64,000 nucleotides of DNA from Isoetes taiwanensis (Eukaryota; Streptophyta; Lycopodiopsida; Isoetales; Isoetaceae). This document shows positions 1 to 11,899 of the stretch, in pieces (positions within the stretch are counted from its first letter, which is position 1; each line of letters opens with the position of its first letter). A program made the position numbers and the translations under genes. Below the pieces are notes generated by a model that saw only the letters and a list, made by a program, of their open reading frames with translations, was not told the origin of the DNA and did not search any database. Location of the stretch: the NCBI GenBank assembly GCA_021234155.1, contig JAJEKV010000084.1, positions 3,603,702 to 3,667,701 of the forward strand, read 5' to 3'.

Positions 1-1130
1 GTGGTCACTATTGCATGGCCAAACGTTGTTCCAACCTGGACACGCATACGTAATTTGTTCATGTCATTTTTTTCAACAGGTAAGTATACGAAATTTTACT
101 ATAGTATTTTTCTTTTTAGTATGTATCTGGCTGTAATGCTTTAACAAAGATGAACTAGAAGTAAACCAAAATGAAAACATACATCCCAACCCCGTCATCC
201 CATGAGGACTACCCTTGCCTCAAACCTACCATACTGCTAGTTAATATTTTTTTTTGCTTTTATCCTTCAAAAAAAAAGAACTTACAATGTCAACTACTAA
301 AAAAAAGGGTGCAGTAGGACAGGCTTGGGGCAAATAGTGAATTGTTCCTCCAGGCAGGTGGTGGTTCTTACTTCTTCTCTTCTACATCATGTTTGCAGAG
401 GATGTTCTAGCATTGAAAATCATAATGAGATTTAGGCACATATAGAGGTATAAACTATTTTCACCTTTAAAACCTAATATATGCAATGTTGACGGTGGCA
501 CCTAAAGTTAACTATTGGGGAAAATCATATTATACAATTCTAAATATCTATGTATAGATTGCCAAAATGGAACGTAAAAATTGACTTCATGTGCTCAATT
601 GGAACAATGTCATCACATGCAAAAGTGCCATTGCAATTATTATTCTAATTTTGATGTCTTATTTAGGATACATATTAATCCGCTCTCAATTTTAAGATGA
701 GATGAGAGGATGACATCTTCCATGTAAGAATCTCGAAATCTTCATATGCAAGAAGTGAAGAAAGAAAATTATGGCTCCACATTTCCAAATCTCTAGGGTT
801 TATTTGCACGTTGAAAGGAATTAGACATGGAAATTTTACAAAGATGGTCTCATATCATCCGAAATGGTGTCAATAATAATCAAGGACTTGTTTTGGACAT
901 CTAACGGCATGAAAAAAGTTTAGATGATGTGGCAGGACATGTGGACAAGCTAGAAGTGTAGCAATCCTTGTACCTTAGAAGAGGCAAGCTTGCCAGAAAC
1001 CTAGGCACTATTGATTGCAAAAAGATTATTGACCCAACTTATCAGCATTGATTACCATCACATGCTTTTGTTGCAATGCAACGATAAGTACTTGTCATAT
1101 AGTTTTTCTAGGTTTGCTATTTGTGAAAAT
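1..1130. other. Gene-free AT-rich sequence
   Basis: No reading frame of useful length and no motif of a known protein or RNA was seen. The sequence is AT-rich with short poly-A and poly-T runs, typical of plant intergenic DNA. Confidence 0.6.
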
Positions 1131-1175
1131 TAATTGGATATGGAACATATCCTACGAAAAGGTAAGGTTATCGGT

Positions 1176-1385
1176 CTGGCTGAGGTTGATAAACAAAAAA
1201 GCGTGACGGTCGGGCCTCAGACTTACGTGCCAAATATTTGGCCTCGGACGTACAACCGAGGTCACGCATTTTTTGTTATCGGCCGACTCATAACTAATTA
1301 TCTCCTAGTATTGATAACTAGTTATCACTCCTAGGAGTGATAACTTAATTATCGGACTCTCCCTTTACACTAGAGAGTCCGATAA
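1176..1385. repeat. Cluster of hairpins and a perfect palindrome (MITE-like)
   Basis: Three inverted repeats lie side by side. A poly-A plus GCGTGAC arm (1195-1207) is mirrored by GTCACGC plus poly-T (1261-1274). A perfect 24-bp palindrome centred on CCTAGG occupies 1321-1344. A 13-bp stem, 1349-1361 against 1373-1385, closes an 11-nt loop and contains GGACTCTC/GAGAGTCC. The clustering suggests a decayed foldback element or MITE. No clear target-site duplication was found. Confidence 0.5.
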
Positions 1386-1420
1386 GGTCTTTGTCCTAGA
1401 TTATGTTTAACGATGTCTTA

Positions 1421-1560
1421 AACCAAGACTGGGCATTGGTGAGTATGTAGGATATCTGTTATAGAAATAGCGGAGGCAATCTGATGAAAACCAAGATTGG
1501 GCATTGGTGAGTATGTAGAAATATGTGTTATAAGCGGAGACAATTTGATAAGATAAATAA
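1421..1560. repeat. Imperfect tandem duplication, 68-bp period
   Basis: The segment beginning AACCAAGACTGGGCATTGG at 1421 recurs in diverged form at 1489 (AACCAAGATTGGGCATTGG). Both copies continue into GTGAGTATGTAG and a GTTATA/AGCGGAG-type tail, so the unit is about 68 bp with a little over two copies. No coding role is seen. Confidence 0.6.
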
Positions 1561-1699
1561 CGTAGCCTAGTTGAAGTTGTAAATACGATTTAAAGCAAGT
1601 GAACTTGATCACTGAATCATGATGTTGTGTTAGACCCAGATGGAATGTCACATCATAAAAGGTAAGTTTTATTTTCTTAGTCTACATAGAATAGAATAG

Positions 1700-4600
1700 A
1701 GAAGACGTGTTGCAACGAAGTCCAGAATTGGATGATGAGCCCTTTGAGAAAGGAACAATTGGATGTGAAAGATAACCAGCATGGTCGTTTGTACCATTTC
1801 ATTGGCATACAGTGCCAATATTTTCCATGTAGATTGACGATGTTCACAAAATAAAATTAGCCTAACGGCTTCAGGAGCGTATTCGTTTAGGGCTTTCTAG
1901 AATATGCTTCACATCTACCTAAGCATAGTAAGTTAGTGTAGTAGATCCTCTAAAAAATCATCAATCATTTCTGTATCAGTATCGGTTAGGAACGCAACAG
2001 CCCACACGAGCAACCGGCCAGCAGAAAGCTTCGATGGTACAATACAACAGCAATACCTTACCTCGCTAGTAGCTTTGTTGTGCGCCGCCGGTTTAATCGT
2101 TTGGCGACCTTCGGATCCGGTGTGTCAGGCTAGATTTTGCAGATAATGATGCCCTTTCACGTGTCCAGGCAGCCTCGTGTTTGCTGCAAAAAGGAAAATA
2201 GAAATCCAATGCTATGCCACACAAAACGGAAAGCCTTGCCTTCTTCCCTCCCACGCACGCGACAAGCACAAGTGGCCAAAGCCAACCCTCTTCACGGGTA
2301 ACATGACAAGCTGCCATTCATCTTTTTGTCCTTTCTTTGGCGAAGAAGCTTCTTTTCTCTTCTTTGTCTTTCGTGCATGCATCGCTTCCCTTTCTTTTTC
2401 TCGATCATCTTCACTGCCTTGTCTTTGCCCGCTTGTTTGCTTCCACCTCCTCTCAGATTCGGCACCAGATCAACACGGCCTCTATGTTTAATTATCATAT
2501 AAAAACGAAAAATGTTCTCTTTTCGTCATATATTTATTTATTTTTCCACATACAACATGGCATCTTCTAGCACCTTCCTATTGCATCATAAATCATGACA
2601 TGATCCTATGATATTCTGCAACCTCACTTGTCTATGCAATGGTTCTTCTTTGGATTGAAGATACCGTTGCGATATTTTACATCGACAAGCATATGAAAGG
2701 CACAATCAATGGCTCGTATGCCACCATTTCTCAAACATTGCATGTTCAAGAAACCTTTACTTACCATTCATTTATAACTTACAGATATATTTGGCCTTTA
2801 ACTCTTTGGTTTGTAATGTTTGACACTTATGGCATCCAACTTAGAATATTATCCTCTTTGAATCTTTCACATCAAAAACTCCGTAGAGGTTAAATTCAAT
2901 AAGGCTTCCTTGTTTCACCCAAGGAGAAGGTGGTCAGGGGGGGACATTCCATTTTATAGATTGTAGCTTTAACAAATAGCAATTTGAAGATTGAGGCGAG
3001 TTGATCTGATTGATTTCATAGAAAAACTAAAAAAAATGCGTTACCACATCATTTCTCTTGACGTCGTGTGGTGTTCAAAAAATGAGATAACATTCATTCT
3101 TGCAGGGTATGTAATTTATGTCTTGTCAGTGACTTTGTACAACATTCACATGTTTTCACGTAAACTTGATCCATTTGTTTTCTTATCTTTTGTATGTCTC
3201 GTTTGTCTTACATGCATGCATATAATATAAATCGCTCATAGATTAATTCAAGGAATCCAATATATTTATGACTATAATTTTTTTTAGAATGATTGAGTGC
3301 TAATATCCATGCATATAGTCCGTACATTTGTCAAAAGTGTGAAAAAACTCTACATGCCATAGGAGATTGCAAAACAATAAATTCACCATAGTGCACACAA
3401 GTTAGAATCTCACTTATCACTACAGCTTACATAAACTAGGTTTATTATAAAACCTAACATAACATATTCAGTAATAGAGGCCACAAGCAAAAATGTGGGG
3501 AAGCAACATGCAATTTCTAAGCTGTTAAGGGAATAAAAAACTATCCAAACTAGGCAAAGGGTTCATTTGACTTTGAGAAGGCATGCATGTACCTAGCAGT
3601 AGTGTTTCTTGTTTAAAGGGGTTCAATTGGAATGCAAAGTATTTCTAATTCAGTTTGCATTGTGCACCCAAGATATTGATGTAGCTATGGCCTCGAAGAC
3701 AAACCTGAAAACACCCATGTTGTGGAAGATCGACGCCCACCTCCAGGTCAAAGCAGGAAACGAGTTGAAAGAGGAGAGGGTATTTATAAGGTTGCCAATG
3801 TCATTTCACGTTGAAATAGCTTTACCTTCTTCTTGATTGCACTCAAATTACTTACCACAAATGGGATCATGTGATCCTGCAAGGTGCAGTCTACAACGGC
3901 AAATCACTTACTATTAAGAAAGGGTTGAGGTATAGGCTGGCCCCATGGCTCACACCTAGAATGGATATGAATCCACTAGGAGAGAGTCAAGTTGAGGAAG
4001 GAGCTTGTTGGGGTGGATGGGCTTTGTGGGAATGACATGTTAAAAATGTATGAAATTTACAACATTTGATAAGTCTGTGGCTCGACATGTTTGGAAGTTG
4101 CATGAAGACCAACCAACAAGCATGTTTACTATTTGGGTTAACCTTTACGGGGATGGTAAGTATGTTGGACCAGTGATCCAAGTCATGTGCGGCCAAAAAC
4201 ATTTTGAAGAATTTATAAAAAAGGCGTCAATATGTCTTAATGAGTCAAATACTTAGTCATAGGTGTATCCATACATCCTTCTATGCCATAGAGCTATCAA
4301 AGGTTACATCAAGGTTAAAGCTGAGCTTATCCTTTTGTAGTCAATCAATTTCTTTCTTCTTAGTACTTGACATATGCGCTTCTAAACTCCCCATAAGACA
4401 GTGCAATCATAGACCTTCTAAACTTGGATGTCTTGATCATAGCAATCTAGGCGACTTTAGATCAATAACTGAAAGGCCAAGGATTGGCACCACCTCTAAA
4501 GCCAAAACTGTGAAACGAGCTTCAAAAAAACTTGGGATCCAAATCTCTTCCACGAGGCACCCCAAGGGACAATTTGTATCTTGTAGAATATTCCTTTGCT

Positions 4601-4900
4601 TGGGCATGACCAAAGTAAATGAGCGCCCTTGCCATGCGAACCATATATAGTGTTGCACCTTCTTGAAAATCCGTAGTTTCCAAATATTAACTTAACAAGG
4701 AATCCATGTTTAGTAATGTTCAGATCTGTAATGGTTTTCTTTGGGGTAGCTTTCTACGTATGAACTTGACCTAATAACCTTTTAGCTTGTGCCCACATCC
4801 ATGACAATAGAGTATGTGCCATTCCAGACCAACACATTGAAGAGAAAAAAATTCTATCATTAAGAATTAGATACGGGATTGTGGACTTGACCCCAATAAG
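1700..4900. other. Intergenic sequence without a supported gene
   Basis: Short open frames occur (for example plus-strand frames near 3609-3836 and 4050-4256), but none shows a recognisable domain, intron context or consistent extension. A pyrimidine-rich stretch lies at about 2320-2450. The stretch may contain old transposon debris that I could not identify. Confidence 0.4.
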
Positions 4901-4940
4901 TGAATTACATATAAATAAGATGACCTTGATAAAATAGTTT

Positions 4941-5692
4941 CTGGCTAGCGTAGAGTCCCTTGATAACTTGTCCTCATGAAGGATGTAGAAACCACTTGAG
5001 TTGTCAAAAATAATCCAGACTTCTTGAACATTCTAGTCTCATCTTAGTTGGTTGCTATCTTACACGACGTGCAAGATTACATCGAGGGTGAGCACATTGA
5101 CCTTTCCTCGAAAAACATTTAGGGCGTTGGTTCCTACGGATTAATGAGATTTTTTAAGTCCTAGACCACTTGGTCTTTACGGATGATAAACGTCAGTTCA
5201 ATTCATTTCTCAACCAGAATGAGAAGTTCCAAGGCAAAGATACATTCAATTCCCAATGTGGAGAATAGAAATTATCCTTCACTAAAAAATCTTTAGGATG
5301 TCACCAAAAAGTTTGCCTGGATAGCGTAGCGTCCCTTGATAATTTGTCCTCATGAAGGATGTAGAAACCACTTGAGTTGTCAAAAATAATCCAGACTTCT
5401 TGAACATTCTAGTCTCATCTTAGTTGGTTGCTATCTTACACGACGTGCAAGATTACATCCAGGGTGAGCACATTGATCTTTCCTCGAAAAACATTTAGGG
5501 CGGTGGTTCCTACGGATTAATGAGATTTTTTAAGTCCTAGACCACTTGGTCTTTACGGATGATAAACGTCAGTTCAATTCATTTCTCAACTAGAATGAGA
5601 AGTTCCAAGGCAAAGATACATTCAATTCCCAATGTGGAGAATAGAAATTATCCTTCACTAAAAAATCTTTAGGATGTCACCAAAAAGTTTGC
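4941..5692. repeat. Near-identical 376-bp tandem duplication
   Basis: Copy 1 runs 4941-5316 and copy 2 runs 5317-5692. Both start CTGG(C/A)TAGCGTAG and both end in AAAAAGTTTGC. They differ at only a handful of bases, so the duplication is recent. A second small direct repeat follows immediately (GCATAATCCTAACAATGAA twice between 5691 and 5740). No protein is recognisable in the unit. Confidence 0.85.
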
Positions 5693-5886
5693 ATAATCCT
5701 AACAATGAACACTAGAATTTGCATAATCCTAACAATGAATATCTGGCCTATTGTGGAGCCACTCCAAATAAGGTCATGTACCTCTTTTTTATGTTTAATA
5801 AAATCAAAACATCTTGCATCAAAAAAAAAAAAAACACTAGAATTTCAAATCGTCATGGCCAATTTGGTCTCCATGAATGTTAAAAT

Positions 5887-5945
5887 ATCTATCTATCTAT
5901 CTATCTATCTACCTACCTACCTACCTACCTATCTATCTATCTTTC
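5887..5945. repeat. Tetranucleotide microsatellite (ATCT)n(ACCT)n(ATCT)n
   Basis: An uninterrupted run of ATCT units switches to ACCT units and back to ATCT. This is a compound tetranucleotide microsatellite with no coding meaning, although it keeps a frame open by chance. Confidence 0.95.
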
Positions 5946-6404
5946 TAGCTATTTAAAGCAGATGCCATGCTTTGGAGGCTAGAAAACTTTTTTGATGCCG
6001 AAAGAGTTCCAAGGCCATCACAACCATAAAGAAGATGGCATCCAAGCTAAAGCACAATAACCAACAAGGTAGCCACCATGACCACCATAGCCATAGCTAC
6101 CGTAGCTACCTACCAGAGGCATGATAGTCATCATTGGCATAGCCACCATAGCCGCCAAGATTGCCACTATAGATACTCATAGTTATGCGGCATTGCATAG
6201 ACCTCATAGCCATGTGGCATATATTATAAGAAGATCCAATCAATGTTGTGCTTTATGAGTGTTGGCATATGGGAACAAATAACCATAGATGGCAGTCTAT
6301 ATTGGCATTAGAGTACAAATTTGGCATAGTTTACCTATTGTCATGAGAGTCTTACCTAGCAATCTTCAATGATATACAGCTTCTCCAACTAAGTTAAAGC
6401 TTAA

Positions 6405-6650
6405 TTATGTGGCTCAAACATGCCAAGATGGCTCAAACATGCCACGTGGGCTCCAACATGCCAAGGGGGCTCAAGCATGCCACCTAGGCTCCAGCACGCC
6501 ACCTAGGCTCAAACATGCCAAGGTGCCTCAAGCACGCCACCTAGGCTCCAACATGCCAAGGTGGCTCAAACATGCCATCTAGGCTCCAACATGCCATTAG
6601 ACTCGAACATGCTACGTGGGCTCGAACATGCTGCGTAGGCTAAGATGGCC
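6405..6650. repeat. Minisatellite with about 20-bp unit
   Basis: About a dozen tandem copies of a unit resembling GGCTCAAACATGCCAAGGT are present, with variants such as GGCTCCAACATGCCACCTA and GGCTCGAACATGCTACGTG. The units share the core CA(T/C)GCCA preceded by GGCTC. Period-2 alternation of AAGGTGG and ACCTAGG endings hints at a higher-order 40-bp repeat. No gene is seen here. Confidence 0.8.
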
Positions 6651-7354
6651 TGCATGACGCTTCATAGTTTGTTAAGTCATCCCAGACCAATCCTAGATTT
6701 TTTTTAACCTGCTCAAAGCATGATCCTTGAAAGGAGGATTCAACAATCGGATAGGGAAACCGAGCTTTGGGGGGAAGGGAGGGGGAAGGTAAGTATTAAC
6801 TACGGCCTCCCGGAGGAGCGATGATAGGAAAGGCTATCTCGGTAACATTTCTGGGTTCTGGCCTGGTAGGCACATGTATGCTAGTACACTTTTGAAAACA
6901 AATCTATTCGTAGATCCATTTAAGGGATGAATGAACAATCTTCAACAACAAGTCTATTCTAGCATATTAGGGCACATCCTCAGCTTCCTTTCCTTGCCAT
7001 GTCATCAAAGTTTGAGATGGCTTTTTTCATTCATTCCCGTTGCCTCAGTTCTGATAGCATAGATCAAGAACAAGATTTGCACAACAAGACTTTTCATGCA
7101 AAAACTTTAAACACAATTTGAATTCAAATGAATTCAAGATTCACTCTAAGATCAGAATTGACAAAGCTTGAAAGTTAGGAGTTGCATTTAAGCAATTGCA
7201 ATGGCAAAGTTCAATTCAAGGCCCATTGCTCCTCAAACTGGTCAGCAAGTGACCATTCTCATACCAAACTTCTTCAGGCAAATGGAAGGTAGGTTTCTTT
7301 TGTTGCACACACTCAGAGAATTTTTGTAGCATCATTGGGAATGCGGCCCTTGTG

Positions 7355-7597
7355 CCCGGGGGGTGCACATAATGTGAAGTCTATGACATTTGCATGCATA
7401 GGGTTAAGAGAAATTATCCCTTGTACGAAAATTTTCTAAGAAAATATACCTCATATTTCATATACCCCTACTATATTCTCTTATATATACGGAATTCAAG
7501 CAAGAAAAATACCCCCTCCTATATATAGATACGCTTTTGCCCCCAAAAAAACCCCTCCCATACACTCACATGTTTTTTTACTGAGTGCACCCCCGGG
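7355..7597. mobile_element. 243-bp MITE with CCCGGGGGGTGCAC-type ends
   Basis: The left end CCCGGGGGGTGCAC (7355-7368) is mirrored by GTGCACCCCCGGG (7585-7597), one G shorter. The interior is AT-rich, rich in runs of C, and non-coding. No convincing target-site duplication is visible. The 14-nt end is identical to the left end of the larger element at 29941, so both probably belong to one family with this one a deletion derivative. Confidence 0.6.
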
Positions 7598-8523
7598 CCA
7601 TCATGTTGTCGATTTCAGCTCGCCCAAACCAATTAGAAGCATACAAATTTGTAACCTAAAAAATTAGAATGCAATTCGATGCTAATATTGATGCTGAAAC
7701 AATAGAACATCAAATACCCACAGAATGTTTTTTGATGTTGCAAGGATCATGCAAGAACCTCTTGGTAAAGCATATCGTGTAAATTCCACAATCTTGTGTG
7801 TTTTCCTTTTGAGGGGCACTCAAAGGGCCACGGGGGCATTGTGCAGGCTGGAGGATTCCACCTCTTCATAATATTGGACACAAACCTGAGGCCAAAGCAA
7901 TCAATTGAATGCCAAATTCCTCTGGAAAGGGGGTGAAATTGAACTTACAAAATGGCGAAACAGCACATGTTGTGGTGCAGGCCCGCACTAGAATCCAAAT
8001 GCAGCAAAGGTGGACATGGAGTTTGGAGCCTCCGGCATCCCTCCTCGTCTGAAACCAAGATGAAGAGGCGGCTCCAGTGGTTGCTCCTACAGGACAGGTG
8101 GAAGGCCAATATTTAGGATGCAATTAAAATGCTGGGAGTTGCGTAATGAAGTGTTTACCTGTTATTCACGGGGAAATAATAGAATTCCGCAATTTGCATC
8201 CTCCAATTTGGCTTGTTGAATGGTTTGGATGGGATTAAATTAGCGAATACGTCATAGGCACCTGATTGCCCCTCCCCCAAACTATTTACTCAAGAAAAGC
8301 CCGAAGGCTGTTGGATGCACAAATATGTGCTGAGAACTTTTGTTCTAAGGAATTGAATGGATTAGGGTTCTGGAAGTTGCAATAGATCATGAATTATAGA
8401 CAGGTGAGATTAAAAGTTAAAGAATGTAAAATTCACAACAGATAACCTCACATGCACTCCTCATTGATTCTACAATCGCATCGTCTTTTGGACCAGGAAT
8501 TGTTATAAATTCTTGGGCATCAT

Positions 8524-8966
8524 TATAACGTTCCTAACCGACATCCAACTGGACAAAACCGTCTAGACGTTTATGAGTAGTCGCTTCTACCCATCTATTG
8601 CCAGTGTCTTGGGAATGTCACACCTAGATCTACTCGAGCGGTCTCCTATGGGTCCGTTACAATCTCTCCCACTAGAACTATGTTCGTCCTCGAGCATCAT
8701 AAACCATAGACCACACCATCCCACGGTGTCGAAGCCTAAGTCATGACCTACCGTCGAACGGTACTCCGGGTCATACTTGCTCCCATGGAGACTCAAACTC
8801 GAGCCCTGCTCTGATACCAACTGTAATGTTCCTAACCGACATGCCCTTAACCAACTGGGCAAAACTGTCTAGACGTTTATGAGTAGTCGCTTCTACCCAT
8901 TTATGCCGGTGTCTCGGGAATGCCACACCTAGATCTAATCGAGCAGTCTCCTTTGGGTCTGTTACA
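8524..8966 (-). mobile_element. TRIM (terminal-repeat retrotransposon in miniature), 443 bp
   Basis: Two direct repeats of about 140 bp (8524-8661 and 8822-8966) flank a short non-coding interior. On the minus strand each LTR starts TGTAAC. Two bases after the 5' LTR lies TGGTATCAGAGC (8808-8819 complement), the classic plant initiator-methionine tRNA primer-binding site. A purine-rich AGTGGGAGAGA lies just before the 3' LTR (about 8662-8673). The 5-bp target duplication ATCAT flanks the whole element (8519-8523 and 8967-8971). The left LTR carries a short deletion relative to the right one. It has no coding capacity and would need proteins from another element to move. Confidence 0.85.
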
Positions 8967-9329
8967 ATCATTGACGTATGGGTGAAAGTATGCTGGTGGG
9001 TAGCAAAAAAACGCGACCCCAGCACCAGCACCAGCACCCAAAATACATTTTTTCCCACCCGTCATACATTTTTTTCCCACCCTTCACCTATATAGTACCA
9101 CCTATATTCTGCCCGTCTATTCGTCTAGCCGGTACCCGTTTATACAATCATTACCTGTTTGCCGCCCCCAGTAATGAAAGCGACCCCTGCAATCTGGAAC
9201 CACTAGACAAACGAACGAACTTTCGAATTTGTGTTTTTCCAAATCTCTCTTCCCCAACTTTCTCTACTCCGGCCAAGCAACCCGCGAATTTGCGCTTTCG
9301 GATTTCCACTTTATACAAACAGATCAACC

Positions 9330-9663
9330 ATGGTAAAGAAGGTGATTGATCCGCCCGCTCAAGCAGTAATTCCAACGGAACCCATTATCCGGGTAAGCAA
9401 AAAGCAACAAAACAAAATTTCAATGGGTTTAGGGTTCAACCCTGTTAATTCGATTTTCTTGCATTCTTCCAGGGCCGGAGAAACGTTCCCTTAAGACCGG
9501 ACCTAGCTGATTGCCGAACCGAAGAAGACTTCCATGCGTATGCAGGTCTGCCAAACGAGGGCGTTCATCCCTCTCAATTTCGAACAGACCTCATTTCTGC
9601 AGCAGAGTACAATGAAGTTTGGGATACCAACGGGGTCATTCCCGCAAAACTTCCATTGACAAG
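9330..9663 (+). CDS. Two-exon small gene fragment inside element A
   Basis: Exon 1 (9330-9392) begins with ATG and reads MVKKVIDPPAQAVIPTEPII plus R. A GT at 9393 and AG at 9471-9472 bound an 80-bp intron. Exon 2 (9473-9663) continues in phase with a charged stretch containing RRNVPLRPDLADCRTEEDF and ends at a GT donor (AAG|GTGAGG). The next exons could not be followed with confidence; a Lys/Glu-rich stretch follows at 9770-9950. I do not recognise the family. It may be the 5' end of the FCP1-like gene further down, which also carries a basic leader in plants. This link is inference. Confidence 0.45.
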
Positions 9664-11899
9664 GTGAGGCTGAGGAACTAAGAAGCTCTAATAGAGCTTC
9701 CGAAGCAAAATATACCCGACGGGTTGAAGAACAGAGAAGTTAGAAAGACAAAGATCATACCTATTTGCATTCAATAACCGCCTCGAGCAAAGCAGATCCA
9801 CAAGGTTCAAGGTTAATTGGGCACCGCAGTTGCAAAGAAAGAGTAGAGCCTACAAAGAAAGAGGTTAAAAGTGAACCGCAAGCAGCGGTGCTCAAAGAAG
9901 TGGTAGAGGCCAGCAAATCTCAAAGAAACCACAAAGACACGAAAAGCATAGCGTAAAGGCCGCCGCGTGGAGGCACCGGGTATTAAATTAGAAGGGAGGC
10001 CGTCCCATTAGGAGCTTTGTGACCGCGCCCAACAAATTACACAAATTTTATGGGGAGAACATATCACGCTGAAGTCCTATGCAAAGATTTGCAGAAACCC
10101 TAGACACGCAGTTAGCTGATTTAGTCTCCAAGAAGGAGCTAGTTGTCCAAATTCCCGTGCTAAGGGAGCTTTCTTCTTGGCTTCAAGAGAAATTGCAGAA
10201 AATTAAAGACAACATCTCACGCCTTCAAGCAAAAACAGTCCCGATGTCGGGTGCCTCCTCACTGAGCCATCAGCTTGAGAGAGAGAAAGACATGGCGAGT
10301 ACATGCTCAAAGCCCTTGTTGAAATGGGGGTGGCCCAATAGATGAGGGGATAGTTCAACAGTGGCCACTATAGTCGCCGAGGTTGCAAACACCGGCGCAA
10401 CTTGTAAAAGCCAAGCAAAGATTTACGTAATCTCAACAAAGCTTAGGAACTTACAAGGAGAGCTGGGCCACCAGTGAGCATCTATCCCGTGACATTCGGG
10501 TTGCCAATTGAGATGAGGATGCGATGCTCCACATGCGGGTCGCATTCCGTGATGATTACACCCTAAGTCCGGTTGAAATGTGGCCACGATATCATGTCAC
10601 CCCGAAGTTTGCTTATGGAGAAGACACACCGCCTCGAATGCTCGAAAGCCTGTTCGTGCTTAGTGGAGGAATTGGGGAAGACAGATCAAGCAGAACCCTT
10701 ACATGTCAGGCAAAGACACAAACAAATAGTTGAGACAATTGACCTAGATGAGGTGGTAGCTACAACTCCGTGATATCAACAGAAAAAGGAAGCATGTCAA
10801 AACACCTCTTAGTAAAAGGACCCCTGACACAAGTCTACAAGGACTCGAACTCCACAAGCAAGAATGACCAAAAAAAGGTACACGCTTGTTTCCTCGGGGT
10901 ACATTAGAAGCGCAGAGAGACGCGAATGACCTGACGAGGTAAGCCAAGAAAGACATTGCAAAGACCCAAAAGCCGTGCAAAAGACACCAACACGGTCCAA
11001 AGCAGATTCCAAAGAGTTCGACGATGCCGAAAATACAATATAGTTCCAAATTCTGCAAAGAACCTCTACAAAGGCCTCCTCTAACACCTTGTGATGCAAA
11101 GGCATAAGGATGTTGAAGACCCGAATATAGTGGATAAGCAGTGAACAAGGTTGTGAGCCGAATCACAAGGTCCACAAGGTCCGTGACCAAAAGGTCCCGG
11201 AGCCCGAGAGAGGGTGAGTCGATGATTCTTGTTGATGAGGACGCGCCTATAGACGCGGCACTAGGAAAAAAACAAATTGCCTAATGTAATTTATATGTAC
11301 TCGTTTCGGGGCCAATTTTGTTTGCACAAGACTTGGCAAAACGATCGCTTAAAAGGTTTTTGTGTAATACCATAATATATGTTTTTCCCCATTGTGTCCT
11401 TGTAAAATTTGTTTCGAAGTTTCAACCTAGGGATCAATATGCATTTGCATGTAGAAGGAGAAGGCAAACACAAGTGGTGCTTTCAATCCGAGGGTCAAGA
11501 TAGTGAGAGAACCCGCACGGATAATGAAGAAACCAAAGTGCAAAAAAACAAACTCTTACATATAAAAGGTGCAATCCAATATTTAAGTTCAAGCAGTTAT
11601 TTTACTTGTCTTATTTCACTTGGCATAATGTCCTGCCAGTTTCAGTTGGTAATTGTAGCACCACTTTTGATTTTGCAGGAGACCAAGGCCCCTAAGCCAC
11701 CACTTGGTACGGGTTACTGATAGCCAGGAAACACCCATACATTGGGGATGGGGAGATACTAGTAAGGATGTATCTAGCTATGGCTATCAAAGACTTCCAT
11801 CACACCGTAGCAAAGATAAACCCGGAGTCCAAAGAGTCGCAAAGAATCTCCAAAGACGCCCGGATAGCACTTCCCAAAGACCGGCCAAAGACGTGCAGA

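Noticed and set aside
3609-4256. Plus-strand frames as a host gene
   Set aside because: No recognisable domain, no consistent splice sites and no conserved continuation between the two frames.
6405-6650. CRISPR-like array
   Set aside because: The units are contiguous and variable, with no unique spacers between fixed repeats, and the genome is eukaryotic.
10744-11190. 148-codon minus-strand frame in element A
   Set aside because: Composition is Cys/Leu/Ser-rich without domain or splice context, and overlapping minus frames there are equally open by chance.
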